Counted from the first letter of the stretch, positions 45,783 through 57,962 are shown. The stretch: 64,000 nt of DNA from Mytilus edulis (GCF_963676685.1 NC_092349.1:81604604-81668603), one strand, 5' to 3'. Numbers and translations are program-made. The notes: generated by a model not told the origin, from the sequence alone.

Positions 45783-46745
45783 AATTACAGTGTATCCCAA
45801 ACTCGAATACTCTTCCCCTGTCTGGGATCCGTATGAAAAGGAATCCGGGTCAGTTCGCGCTCATTCACGTTCGCTCCCACTCATGTTCGCCCCCTTCCAC
45901 TTTCGCACTCTACATGTTCGCACCCAAAGTCTGTTCGCATCCTACATGTTCACGCCAAATTTTAATTGGTTTTGTATTTAATCAAGTTTTGGCAAGTGTA
46001 TTCTTATATTTGTTGTCATTGTCTCAAAATAAAGTGAGACAGCATTTTTTTTTGCGTTGAATAAATTTTAATCACAGTTTTGGATAGTGTATTGTTAAAA
46101 AAAAAAATCCTTTCTAAATTAAGTGGTATTCTGTCAACGTTTTATTTTGTGTTGAATAACTCTTAATCATGTTTTGGTAAGTGTGTTGCTATAACTTTGT
46201 TTCATTGACTTGTTTCAAAATAAAGTGAGATTCTGACCGTTTTTTTGTGTGTGTTGAATAAATTCTATCATGATTTGGTTATAATTTATAATAGAGTTGT
46301 GTATTGCTATATTTTATTGTTTTAGATCAAAGGGACCAAGCTGTTAAAAACAATTATCTTGTGTGTTTTTCATTTAAAATCTTGAATGTTTTACTTAATT
46401 ACACCAAAGCAATTTATAACAACAATCAGGATTTTCCAATTATTCAACTGGAATTTGAATTAAAATTGAGTGCGAACGGACCTTGGGTGTGAACGTGCGA
46501 AGTGCGAAAGTATTGGACGCGAACGAACCTGATACCACAAAAAGCAACATATCACTCAGGTTGAGCAGGTACAGCATAAGGCAGCCAGGTTTGTCTTTAA
46601 CGATTATAAAGACAGATCACCTGGAGCAGTTTCCAACTTACTTAAATCTTTAGAATGACTTTGATATTTTTGAACTGACTAAAATTAGCAATTTTTTTAA
46701 ATTCATCAAGAGTTTGCAGGAGTGTTTGGACCCTGGTAATTATTA
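45783..46745 (+). pseudogene. Degenerate LINE RT C-terminal remnant split by an insertion
   Basis: The left piece reads 'KLEYSSPVWDPYEKE' (45,796-45,840), the 'P-LEY-S-VWDPY' motif found after the RT core in Jockey/CR1-like elements. The continuation 'ITQVEQVQHKAARFVFNDY' resumes at about 46,549, then 'RSPGAVSNLLKSLE' and a stop where the family has Trp. A further shifted fragment reads 'FELTKISNFFKFI'. About 690 bp of foreign DNA lies between them. It sits in PPP4C intron 1 (upstream of the coding exons) and is dead. Confidence 0.65.
45842..46535. mobile_element. ~690-bp inverted-repeat insertion rich in 'TTCGC' at the ends
   Basis: The left end carries repeated 'gttcgc' phrases ('tcagttcgcgctcattcac', 'actttcgcactctacatgtt'). 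The right end carries their complements ('cgtgcgaagtgcgaaagtat', 'gacgcgaacgaacctga'). The arms are imperfect, about 100 bp long. The interior (45,960-46,430) has three loose repeats of 'tttggtaagtgt' and 'tcaaaataaagtgaga'. It interrupts the LINE remnant cleanly between 'WDPYEKE' and 'ITQVEQ'. No transposase, so MITE-like. Confidence 0.6.
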
Positions 46746-47077
46746 ATAAGTTAATAATCTATTTTAAATATTCAATCACAATCCAAATTCAGCTGTTTTA
46801 AATTTTTAATGTTGTGTCCATACTAGCTCAACTGTTCAGGGTTCAACCTCTGCTGTCACTTAACAACCTCTTGTAAATGCATTAAACCGTTCACTTCTGA
46901 ATTAATGAACATGATGAACATGTGTTCTAAGCTTACAGTTGAAATGACCCTTACATACTATAAAAAGTGTTTACATGACATACTTTAAACCAAAAAGTTT
47001 GAAGTGAGAAGACCAATGCAGAAAATGAATTTCTCAATAGTTTTCTCTCTCTTATTTTTTCAGATAAACACAGAAGC

Positions 47078-50000
47078 ATGAGTGAAATAAGTGATTTAGA
47101 CAGGTACATATTTTTTTTAACTGGTATACATTTATTTTCGTAATCTGTTCTTGTAATGTATAAATTAATGTCTATTTAAATTAGAAACACACTTTGTTGA
47201 GTTTTAGAAATAAGAAGATGTGGTATGAGTGCCAATGAGACAACTCTCCATCCAAGTCACAATTTATGAAAAGTAAATAAAGGTCAAAATACAGCCTTCA
47301 ATACAGAGTCTTGACCCACACTGAACAGGAAGCTATAAAGGGTCTTTAAGTCACTAATCAGTAATGTAAAACAATTCAAACAGCCTTTAAAGGGAAAACT
47401 GGCAATGTCTAATCTTAAAAGAAAGGAGAATCACTTATGAACCACATCAACAAACAAAAAGCTCTGAACAACACTATGTTACAGATTCCTGACGTAGGAC
47501 AGGTGCAAGCAAATGCAGCTGGTTTAAGGTGGTACCCAACACCTTAACTAAAGTTAATTTGACTCGTTTAATTTTCATAAAATTTGACAAAGTATTTACT
47601 TTGACACTTTGACAAAAGAAAAATTACACTGGTTATATAGCAGTTTGACAAACACTTATTTTGATCATCGAGCAGCTTAATATTCCCTAAACAACACAAC
47701 GTAATTAAAACGTTTAGCTGATTTTACAGAGTTATCTCCCTGTAGTGTAAGGTACCACCTTAAAAGTTTTAAGGCAATTTTCATCAAGTTCTAACGAAGT
47801 AACAAACTTATTTTGTTGAAACTAAAAATTATATGATGTACTCGCGGAAGTGATTAATAGTCTGAAATAACATGCAACTAACTTAAGTCAACGTTTGTCG
47901 CACTTTGATCAGCAAAACACCCTATACCTCAACCTGTTCTCAATCCAGATAACTCTAAAGGGCACATGGCGGCAAATTTTTAGAAGAAAGAGGTCAGCAA
48001 AAAATATGTGGCGTCATGCCATGCTAAATTGCTTTAGATAAGAACACTACAATGTAATACCCTGTATATTATTTCATAATGATGTCAATAAACTATAAAG
48101 TTAACATCTGTACTTATTGTTATTTTTCTGTAGACAAATAGAGCAACTGAGAAGATGTGAAATAATTAAAGAGAGTGAAGTGAAAGCATTATGTGCCAAA
48201 GCCAGAGAGATTTTAGTAGAAGAAAGTAATGTACAGCGTGTAGATTCTCCTGTAACAGTAAGTTATCTCCTTTAAAGATTGTTAAAAAATCCATTAACAA
48301 TTTTATAAACTTAATAAGTGTTCAATATTTAACTGAAGCTTAAAATGTGGAGGAGAAATTTAGTACAAAAAACAACCACTTTTCCCTGCTGTTTGCTAAT
48401 GCCCAACATCACTATACTATACATAAAAAAAGGTGTGGTATGAATGCCAATTAATTAAGACAACTCTCCACAAATTAACAGCTATAGCATAGATGCCAAC
48501 TATTACGATTTTTTCTGTAGTTTTTCCGATTTTGCGATATAAACTACGCTATTACGGTCAAAGTCGAATAGTTACGGATTCCCAATCATCGACGTTCAAT
48601 TTTGTAAAACGCGGATTTTTATCATTACTTTTCCGTCCTGGTCCAGTATTTAGGAAACGCCAATGTAATGCTTCCGGTTTCTCGGGAGTTATCAACCTAT
48701 TGTTGAGTAACTAACTGACTTCCGAAGAGTCAAACTTGAACTTGCATTTTATTAAGTAGCTTTCCCCCTTTCTCTACTTCTTTTGACAAAACAAAAATAT
48801 TTGAGTCGAGAACATCTGAACAATTAATGAATGGAATACATACTACAGTAATTTTGATTGGTAAATGCACGTTTATGAATGATTACTGAAAACTTTTCAA
48901 AAATACGGAAAATTTGATAGTTTGTTACTGATTGTGTCAAAAGGGGGTTGGCATCTATGCTATAGGTTAGTACAGCCTTCAACATTGAGCAAAACCCATA
49001 CTGCATAGTCAGCTTTAAAAAGCCCTTCAACCTTTTTTTCTATAAAAATAATACATGATCACTAGATGTGGGATAAAATGGTATGATACTACATCTATCC
49101 ATTACATGACAAAGCTGTGAACAGTTACCGGTCACTATAATGCCTTCAAAGGGACAGGATTTTACTGGGATAAATAAAGCTTGTTTTCAATGTAAATGCA
49201 CAACGGATTGTTTGGAATTTTTAATTGTGCAATACTATTCAAAGTTCTTACATGTAAAGCTGTATACATAAGTTTTTTGTTGAAAATTTGAATTATAAAA
49301 TTTAGTAGAATGACTGTACTAGAATTATGCTACATAAACATGTAGAAGTGAAAATATAAAAGTTTCGAATTAGGTTGGACAATTATGAAATAATTTTATA
49401 AATACTTTCTTTTATCTCTGGTTTAAAACAAAGGGCTCATATATACAGGAGAATACTAAATAATTATGTTGTTGATATTTTTAGGTGTGTGGTGATATAC
49501 ATGGACAGTTTTATGATTTAAAAGAACTATTTAAAGTTGGTGGAGATGTTCCAGACACAAATTATCTATTTATTGGAGATTTTGTGGATAGAGGATTTTA
49601 CAGTGTAGAAACATTTTTATTATTATTAGCATTAAAAGTAAGTATCAGCTTTTAGCTAAGTACTGATAAATCTTTAACAGCTAATACAAACAACAAGACT
49701 CCAAGCATGAATTTGAATATTAAATGTACCAGCTACAATTTGAAGTTCTTTTCGATATGATAACGACGTTAACATTATACAAGTAGAAAACCAGGTATTG
49801 AGGTGGTACCTAATACCTTGACTTTAATTTATTTTGGCTTGTTTAATTTTCCTAAAATCTTGTCAAAATATTTAATTTGATCATTTGACAAAAATATAAA
49901 AATTTCAAATATTTGAACCATACACTTAGTCTGAAAAATTTCATTGGATACATTGCAATTTGGAAATTTCTAATTTTGATCCTTGAGAAGCTTATTGTTT

Positions 50001-52563
50001 CATTGTGTATTAAAATCTTTTTCAGGTTAGATATCCAGATAGAATAACATTAATTCGTGGCAATCATGAAAGTAGACAAATCACACAAGTTTATGGTTTT
50101 TATGATGAATGTTTGCGGAAATACGGGTCAATAACAGTATGGAGATATTGTACAGAAATATTTGATTATTTAAGTCTTTCAGCAATTATAGATGGAAAGG
50201 TAGGTTTTCGTTAACATAAAATTTCAGATATCAAGCTCAATTTAGAATTTAGAAAACATTGTGAAAGGATGAATATTATGCATTTCGTTTAAATCTTTTT
50301 AGCAATATTGTTTGAGATATTCATAGTTAGTTAACATTATGGAAAGTACACAATATACATTAAATACATTAAATTTAGCATAGTTTGCAAGAAAAACAGC
50401 ATTAGAATGCTTTTCAACTAACAAAAAAGGACTGTAAACCATTAAATATATTTTCAGATATTTTGTGTACATGGTGGGTTATCTCCCTCTATACAGACAT
50501 TAGATCAAATCCGTGCAATAGACAGGAAACAAGAAGTACCGCACGATGGTCCAATGTGTGATTTATTATGGTCAGATCCAGAAGGTAAATTGACTTCTGA
50601 CATCATGCCTATTATAGAAACTGCTAAAGTTATATAATATTTCTTAAGGAATTAGAATAGTATTTTTATATTATCATTATAATGTTTGTGAATCTTTTTT
50701 CGAGAAAGTATACATTGCAGGCTTCTTTTAGCCATTATTGTACTATATTTCAAAAACATTAAGAAAATTGGAGAATTGGGATATGAAATCAGTCTCTATG
50801 ACTGCAGTTAAGTTGTGCATTTATTTAGAGTTAATATGACGGTAGCAAGTATGAGTAAAATAAGAGTTGCTTCTTTTATAGATTCCATTACAAATCTAAA
50901 AAATAAGATCTTTTAAATGAAAGTAATTTTTCTCATCCTTTTTTTATAGATATGCAGGGTTGGGGAGTGAGTCCTCGTGGAGCAGGATATTTATTTGGTT
51001 CCGATGTTGCAGCACAGTTTAATGAAGCTAACCATATAGATTTAATATGTCGAGCCCATCAGTTAGTAATGGAGGGTTACAAGTGGCATTTTAATGAAAC
51101 AGTATTAACGGTGTGGTCAGCACCTAATTATTGCTATAGGTAAATATTAAAAGTCAATGTATTACGAGGATTATAATTTACATATGCATCAACAAATAGC
51201 ATGTACATTGTCACATGATTATCATTTAAATATGCACCAATAAATTGTAAGGACAGTTTTGTTTACAATGTCACAGATTGATAATTGATATAAATGATAA
51301 GTTTCATTTTTGATTTTAAATGATTTCCCATAGATCTAACAAATTTGTGCTTTAGTCAGTTTCTTTAATCCAGTTATGTTTTTTCTACCAATGGGTTCCA
51401 CGATTCTTACGCTTTTAAAATCTTTCAGAGCCCTAATTTGCTGACACAAAGTCAATGTTTTATTAAAAAAAATTCACGGTTATCTAATGACAGAAATTTC
51501 CAATTTGTGACATACCGCGACTTGCGTTCTTGGACACAGCGTATTACTCGTAACCCAAATATTTCATGCCCTTCTGGTAATCTATCTCTATTTTCCGTAG
51601 ATGATATTGTCATCATTGAACAGCAGAATTTGTCAACATAATCGTTGTAAAGTAATAGAAACAAGAAATATGAAACAGGAAGTTCAAATGAAATGAAATT
51701 ATTGACAGTTACCAGTAACGGAAATGAACAAAATCAGGAAATCGTAAATTTTTCAAAATAAAAAAAAATCGGGGCGGGGATGAAAATCTATCAATAAATT
51801 TTAATTGGCCTAAACTTAAATATCTCATATTCTTCAATGAAAAGATTTTGCTTTCAAAAGAATTCCTCAGATTGATAAATGCTACTTTCCTTTATAGATG
51901 TGGTAATGTAGCTGCCATTTTAGAATTAGACGAGCATTTACAAAGAGATTTTACAATATTTGAAGCTGCACCACAGGTAAGTTATTTATTATCCGAAAAT
52001 TATCAATGTATACCCAAGCCAAGCTAAAAGCCAAAAGCGACTTTTCAATCAATTGCATTCAGCAGAACATGTGACAATATTATTGATATCTCTTAAAATT
52101 GAAAGTTTTGTCAGAGATCAATATTCTTTATTTCTCAAAATACAATATGTTTTGTTCTTAGTAGGGGTTCTCCCTCATATAATATTGATTGTGAAATATA
52201 GTTTAAACAAACTGTTTCCTTTCCTTACTCATATATGTAATACTTATTGCCTAAATATAGTGGCATTATAAAATAAGACATGATAGGATTGTCTATGAGA
52301 CGACTAATCTCCAGAGAATAAATGTTGTTGATAAATGCAACTGAAGTCACCCATTATACTTCAACATTGAGCAAAAACTACCCCTCATAGCAAGCAATAA
52401 AAGCCATGGCCCATCATGACACGACAAAATGTTAAACTTTAAAATATGCATAAGACTTATTGATGAATATATGTTTAGAGAGTAATCATAATAAATTATT
52501 TTATATTTGTAGGAATCTAGGGGAATACCATCAAAGAAACCACAGCCAGATTATTTCTTGTAA
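47078..52563 (+). CDS. PPP4C: Serine/threonine protein phosphatase 4 catalytic subunit (PP4C), 8 coding exons
   Basis: Coding exons: 47078-47103, 48134-48257, 49485-49637, 50026-50199, 50458-50584, 50950-51139, 51898-51976 and 52513-52563. They total 924 nt, giving 307 aa plus TAA, the same length as human PPP4C. All splice sites are GT-AG and the phases close. PP4C is a PPP-family metallophosphatase that works with regulatory subunits in DNA-damage response, centrosome and splicing-related processes. Metal and catalytic residues are in place: GDIHG (Asp54, His56), GDFVDRG (Asp82), RGNHES (Asn114, His115), HGG (His164) and RAHQ (His238). The C-terminus ends DYFL, the carboxymethylation-type tail of the PP2A/PP4/PP6 group. 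The N-terminus '[18 protein letters not shown]' separates PP4 from PP2A and PP6. The start at 47,078 is the only ATG giving this N-terminus. Confidence 0.98.
47215..47522 (+). repeat. Dispersed repeat family B copy (PPP4C, after coding exon 1)
   Basis: 'gatgtggtatgagtgccaat', 'gagacaactctccatcc', 'cagccttcaatacagag' and 'cctgacgtaggacaggtgc' follow family order. The 47,523 element adjoins its end. Confidence 0.75.
47523..47764. repeat. 242-bp inverted-repeat element
   Basis: TTTAAGGTGGTACCCAACAC at the left is inverted as GTAAGGTACCACCTTAAAA at the right. A related partial copy lies at 49,801-50,000. MITE-like. Confidence 0.75.
48430..49030 (+). repeat. Dispersed repeat family B copy split by a 472-bp insertion (PPP4C intron 2)
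   Basis: The left half ends 'acaactctccacaaattaac' + 'agctatag'. The right half begins 'ctataggttagtacagcc' and continues 'ttcaacattgagcaaaaccc' and 'catagtcagctttaaaa'. Removing the insertion and one CTATAG restores family B order. Confidence 0.8.
48488..48959. mobile_element. 472-bp inverted-repeat element with CTATAG target duplication
   Basis: CATAGATGCCAAC at 48,488 is exactly inverted as GTTGGCATCTATG ending at 48,959. CTATAG flanks both sides (48,482-48,487 and 48,960-48,965). Because CTATAG is itself palindromic, the duplication could be 6 bp or a shorter TA inside longer ends. A 73-codon ORF (48,493-48,714) shows no recognisable transposase feature. Non-autonomous. Confidence 0.85.
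49801..50000 (+). repeat. Partial second copy of the 47,523 element (PPP4C intron 3)
   Basis: 'aggtggtacctaataccttg' followed by 'aatttattttggcttgttta' and 'aaaatcttgtcaaaatattt' parallels the left part of 47,523-47,764. The right inverted end is missing just before the exon 4 acceptor. Confidence 0.6.
51428..51641 (+). other. Isolated 67-codon ORF in PPP4C intron 6, unknown
   Basis: An acceptor-like 'ttttaaaatctttcag' precedes an open frame (51,430-51,641) including '[20 protein letters not shown]'. Composition is less AT-rich than the surrounding intron. No family recognised. It could be a decayed TE fragment. It does not continue the PP4C reading, whose exon 7 at 51,898 joins exon 6 perfectly. 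Confidence 0.2.
52266..52415 (+). repeat. Dispersed repeat family B fragment (PPP4C intron 7)
   Basis: 'gacatgataggattgtctat', 'gagacgactaatctcc' and 'ttcaacattgagcaaaaact' match family B boxes with decay. Confidence 0.65.
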
Positions 52564-54600
52564 AGACTTTTAATAACATGGGAACAACTAAACTGGATCA
52601 ATTTGTTTTTAAGGGTCATAGATATACCAGGGGTATAACATTCTGTTATACATGAGGAAGTCTCAGAGGACATTGTCATACTCATTTATCAGAGGTTTTT
52701 ACACCTCAGTTTTTCATACACACAACATTTTGTAAAAAGATCAAGAGCACTGAATTATGTTGCAAATAAACATGTAGTTTTCTTTTGTGGAGTAAAAAAT
52801 TGTATTAATAGAAAAGTTGTACTTTTAAACTTACTTTCAGTTTACAGAAAATGTACATTTAAATATATGTAGTGTTATATTTTTTTTGTATAAAGCAATT
52901 CATCAATACCATCAAAAGCAATAAGTAATAAATAAGTGCATCAGGGCTTTCTTTAAGAATAAGATGGACGGCAATTTACCAAGTTTACTGTGTGATTTCT
53001 GATAGATTTCAATACTAAAAATGATTCTTTTAAAACCCTGGAAATGTCATACAATATCCTTCAGTTTAAATTTTGAATAATTGCATTGATCAAGAGTCTT
53101 GTTTTACAAGATTTAAATTTAAATATACTAAAGTTTGTTGTAATATAAATATGACACCAACTTCTTAGGATCCATTATTTACAAATTTCTGTCAGGCAAT
53201 TGTGGAAATTAATCCCTTCTACTACCCTCTATTGGTTGCAAATTGCTGTTTTCATGATATAAGTTTACAGAGGAATGCACTTGCATAAGGCCACATATTT
53301 AATACATATACAACATCAAGTGCATTTTTTAGTCATTTGGTGTTTACAATTTTTGTAGGCCTCCACCATGTGAAGTTGACAAATCATAAATTTACTCAGT
53401 CCTGTTTTATTTTTAAAGTAGGTTCTGTACAATAGTAAAGTACCATAATGATATTGACACAGTCATTTGCTGAAAGGTTTAACACTGTTTCCTTTCATAA
53501 TTCTAACCTTGTAAAGAATATTTCATACAAGCTGTACTTAAGTGAAAGGTACACCAGAATTGTGAAAAGATTTAGCATATAATGTGGTGCCAAAGTCCCC
53601 TGAAACTTTACAAATGAACATTCATTGTTTACATTTTTTTTCCCTTTCTGTACATGGTTTCACAAGTGTCTCATATTGAGGATCTATGTCACTGGACTTG
53701 TTTAGTTAACATACAAGTCAGCAATGTTTCTTTCTCATTTTGTACAAATGCTTTGAATGACTGATTTAAATTACTTTTGACCTCTTGATATTATGTACGT
53801 TTGATCAATTCTTGCATTGTGTTTATTTTATGTATGCAATATCTGTAATACATGTATATTGTTCTGAAACAGCATTATGATCTGGTGTTATTTTATAAGG
53901 AGACGAGCGCTATTCAATAATTTTATCCAATTTCCAAATTGCCACAGCAAATTACAATCAATCATCCAATTTTCATTGTAATTTTGTAGTATGGTGAAGT
54001 GCTATTCTTTTTGGGAAAGGGGTTAAGTTCCAAATCTCCCTTGAGGAAAAGGATTAGAATCTTAGCTGTGTACTAGTACAAGGAAAATGTATAACTTGTA
54101 TGCATCAGTTGTAATACCTGTAGCGGTTCTATAATATCATTAGATTTGAATGAATATAGATATGACTTTTATTCACAATTCTGAAAATGTTTGTTTAATC
54201 TTCTCTTTTTTTTCAATTGAAAACTGGGCGCAGAATAATTAAATTTAAGCGAAACTTAAATGTATCATAGATTTATAATATCATTTTTAGTATATTTCCT
54301 ATCCAAGCTGAAAATTAAGTACCCTCTTATAACCTGACAAATTATTTGGTTGCAGAATAATTAAATTTAAGAGACACTCCTCTCTTTACCCGACAAATTA
54401 TTTGTGTCTGAAAGTTAAAATAAGTTGAGAAGTTGATATATCAGAAGCCATAATAGATCATTTGTTTATAAAATCATTTTTTATCTTGCAGATATACACA
54501 TACTTTTTTACTGATTTTATATGTAAAGATATAAATAGTGCTATCATCATTTGTAAATAAACATCCCATGTACATTTTAGGTACTGAATAATCTGGATCT
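52564..54600 (+). other. PPP4C 3' UTR and flank; candidate poly(A) signals
   Basis: No further exon or ORF is supported. AATAAA occurs at 52,765-52,770 and at 54,556-54,561. The first would give a ~220-nt UTR, the second ~2 kb. The whole stretch is AT-rich and free of recognised repeats, which fits a long UTR, but the choice cannot be made from sequence. Confidence 0.4.
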
Positions 54601-55413
54601 GTAATAGGTTACAAGTACTTCACTCATGTGCAAAGGTAATAATCGAATTGATGGGGATTTTTTGTATTGTGCAGGATTTCTTCTTGTAAGGACATTAACC
54701 ATACAATGCTTTCCAGACCTAATAATTATAAAGAGCACTTCTTGAATCTTACAATTTGTCTCTGTTTTCTAAAGACAAATCTACACATTGATATGAAATA
54801 CCAGTTGAATTGTATTATAGAAAATTCTTAATGTTTTAACATTTTCATACTTGGTATTTTTTTTTATTGTAACTCTATTGTTCAGAGTTAGCAGTTATAT
54901 GTGTGTTGGATGAACTTATGAAAATATATAAAGAGAAAATCAAGTGATAATTACACTAGTCACAAATGGTCCAAAAGTTGTAATATCTAAAAGTGACGTT
55001 TAAGTGTGATTTATGAACATACAGTATATAGTATAGAGGTTGTATGTGTGACCAAAAGTATCACAAAATTTAAGATTTTGTCATTGTAAATCTATTCATT
55101 GATTTTGACGATTGAGTCATTTGATTTTAATATTAAATTATTTAAACATAATGAACATTGTTTTCTTTAATTTCAGTACCAATTAAGTATATATGTATAT
55201 GTATATATTAAGTGCCTAGAAAATCAACCTTAGGATGTTAGAGTAGATTTGATTTGTAACTTCCTCCCCGGCGCCGGGGCTGGAACCTGTATTTGGATAT
55301 ATAATTTTGCATACAATGTTGCAATTAAATCTTGAAAAACATGTTGACTGCATTAAAAAAAAAATTCTTATGAATTATAAGCTATTTCTAAAATCATGTC
55401 TTTTGACAGACAA

Positions 55414-55553
55414 GATTGTGGATTACACACTTTCTGATGATGGCATTTACCCAATAGACGGCTGTATCCCTGCATCAATAAAAGATTGTGGATTACACAC
55501 TTTTTGATGACGGCATTTACCCAATAGAAGGCTGTATCCCTGCATCAATAAAA
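55414..55553 (+). repeat. Tandem duplication of a 70-bp unit
   Basis: 'gattgtggattacacacttt' starts at 55,414 and 55,484. The two units differ at only a few positions, and each ends 'gcatcaataaaa'. Not coding. Confidence 0.9.
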
Positions 55554-55654
55554 GTTTCAAGTATCTTCATTATCTGCAACTAGCCAGACCAGTGACCAAC
55601 TAATCAGATTTGTATTTCCGAAATATTTTGTGCCGTAGGAATGGTAACAAAATA

Positions 55655-56235
55655 ATTAGGGCCCCGCCTTTAGGCGGGTCGCCCTATAGTGATCAGTCTG
55701 TCCGTCCGTCCTTAACACTTTAACTTTGTGTCCGCTCCATATCTAGAGAACCATTATGATTTCATACTTTATACTTTGCATGTTTATTAACCACCGCCAA
55801 AGGGTGTGTCATGATGTATGTACAACTTCCTAGGTCAAAGGTCAAGGTAAAAAAACTTTGGTTTCAGTTGACAACCCTGTGTCCTGTGGTGAAGACCGTG
55901 TCCGCTCTATATCGTGAGAACCGTTATGATTTCAAAGTTTTTACTTGACATGTATATGAACCAACACCAGAGGGTGTGTCATAATTTATGAACGACTGCC
56001 TAGGGCAAAGTTCAAGGTCAAAAACTTTGGTTTCAGTTGACAACCCCATGTCCTATGGTAAAGATTGTGTCCGCTCTATATCTTGAGAACCGTTATCATT
56101 TCAAAGTTTATACCTGAAATGTATATAAACCAATATCAGAGGGTATGTCATAATTTATGTACAACTTCCTAGGTCAAAGGTCAAGGTCAAAAACTTTGAT
56201 TTCAGTTGACAAACCCATGTCCTATGGGTGCTATA
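55655..56235 (+). repeat. Dispersed repeat with three ~170-bp tandem units
   Basis: 'gtgtccgctc' starts at 55,728, 55,898 and 56,068, an exact 170-bp spacing. Each unit also contains 'gagggtgtgtcat'-like, 'caacttcctaggtcaaagg' and 'tttcagttgacaac'. The left edge has the hairpin 'ccgcctttaggcggg'. Bivalve-type non-coding repeat. Confidence 0.8.
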
Positions 56236-56399
56236 AACAGTTTCGTACTAAAAACTAGGGGTATTTCCCCAGTGAGATTTACATACTGATGGAATTCCCT
56301 GCTATTTATATACCACTAAATGAAAAAGTTGATTGTTTTTTATGTTCAATGTGAAAAACATATATTGAAGTTCAATTAAAATGCCACTTTTGTCAAGAT

Positions 56400-56960
56400 T
56401 TAAAAAAAAAAAAATGTTTTTGTGACTTCCTACTATATGGGAGGCAACTCCATAAACAGCTGATTTTCACCTGTTGCAAAAAGCACTTTGATTTGTCAGG
56501 TAAGATAGCTCCTTTCGGAGCAGGCGAACGTAGGCTGAAACTACATTTTCTTAAATCAGCCGGATAAGCTCTTCGAAATGCATATTATAAGAAATCTCAA
56601 ATATATGCACAGGTTACTGATCCGTGTGTCCAAAGGTGGTCTTTTTAAGGTTTTTTAGGGGGAAAATGCCTAATTTCCAGCTGATAACTTGTACCAATTT
56701 GCATGTTTAAACAAGAGATGTTGGATTTTTTTTTATTTATTCAGAAAGTTCATAGAATTATCTTTCCATTGATGTATAGATATCTATATAACTATGAATA
56801 TCTGACTTCTGCATGATGGGTCCACTATTACATGCCCTGTTACAGAATGACGTCACGTAAAAAACTGTTGATTGCACCCTATGGTAAAGATACAATTTTT
56901 TAATGCACATTATTCACAGCGGGACCCACAGAGATGGCTCCCATCTCAATGATATCTAGT
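56400..56960. repeat. Probable dispersed repeat, boundaries unclear
   Basis: 'agatagctcctttcggagca' (a small hairpin), 'ggcgaacgtaggctgaaac' and 'gagatggctcccatctcaat' (another hairpin) lie in a GC-richer patch without an ORF. I recognise the style as repetitive but cannot name it. Confidence 0.3.
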
Positions 56961-56989
56961 TAACTTCAAATATTTTGTGGTGTATAATG

Positions 56990-57030
56990 ATAATAATAAT
57001 AAATTCTTTATTTAAAGAGGGTAAACACAT
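56990..57030 (-). repeat. LINE 3' terminus with (ATT)n tail
   Basis: The minus strand reads 'ttaccctctttaaataaaga' then a TTATTATTAT-like tail, the same terminus as at 39,690-39,760. It is very short, so either heavily 5'-truncated or interrupted nearby. Confidence 0.55.
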
Positions 57031-57074
57031 ATATAGCATCCTACTTTTCAACCATTTGCTTAACATGTGTTGGA

Positions 57075-57305
57075 AATGATGATAAAATTGAGAATGGAAA
57101 TTGGGAATGTATCAAAGAGACAACAACAGGACCAAAGCAGACAACAGTCGAAGGCCACCAATAGGTCTTCAATGCAGCGAGAAACTCCAGCACCAGAGGT
57201 GTGCCTCAGCTGGCCCCTAAACAAAAATGTATACTAGTTCAGTGATAATGGACGTCATACGAAACTCCAAAAAATACACAAGAAACTAAAATTAAAATCA
57301 TACAA
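57075..57305 (-). repeat. SINE-like family A copy
   Basis: 'aaaattgagaatggaaattg', 'atcaaagagacaacaacagg', 'tcgaaggccaccaataggtc', 'ctcagctggcccctaaacaa' and 'aaaattaaaatcatacaa' follow full family order. Confidence 0.8.
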
Positions 57306-57930
57306 CCATGTTATGGTTTGCTGGAAGATGCAGATAAATTAAATTCACTATTATGTATCCTGGATACCTGCTCTTGTTCTTACTGTGTATTTACAATTTA
57401 GTTTGACCTGACATAACTGTAAATCTCAACTTGCAACCTCACCTACTCCAAATAATAACATCTGTGAAAAACTGCCAAACATAAATTAATTCTTAGGGAG
57501 CAACTATTTAACTTTAAGGGGGGTTTAATATGGTATTTTTGTGTGAGTAAGACATTTTAGGTATGGAGGAAATATGGATTCAGATTAATATTTTTTTGTT
57601 GTCTGCTTGACAACAATATTTTTGTTCATAAAATTGGGGAACAGAATAATTTTTTTTTAGGAAAAAGCCATAATCTCTACTCTTGAAATTAAATGGGTGT
57701 TCCCTTAATATGCTTACATTATAGTAATGTAGAATTGAAAAAGTTATATTGCTACAACCTTGATTTTGTAAAAATTAAAACAAAGCAAGAAATGGATTGC
57801 TGTTACAGTTATGAACGCTTATTTATTGTCCTCCATCCACAGGTGCAAGAGAAGATTTTATTATAAAAGTATATATTATAATACTCTATAACGTTTCTAT
57901 ATTTATTCACAAAATTGTATATTGATACAG

Positions 57931-57934
<4 letters not shown>

Positions 57935-57962
<28 letters not shown>
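57935..57962 (+). repeat. (TA)n microsatellite
   Basis: About thirteen TA units. Confidence 0.95.
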
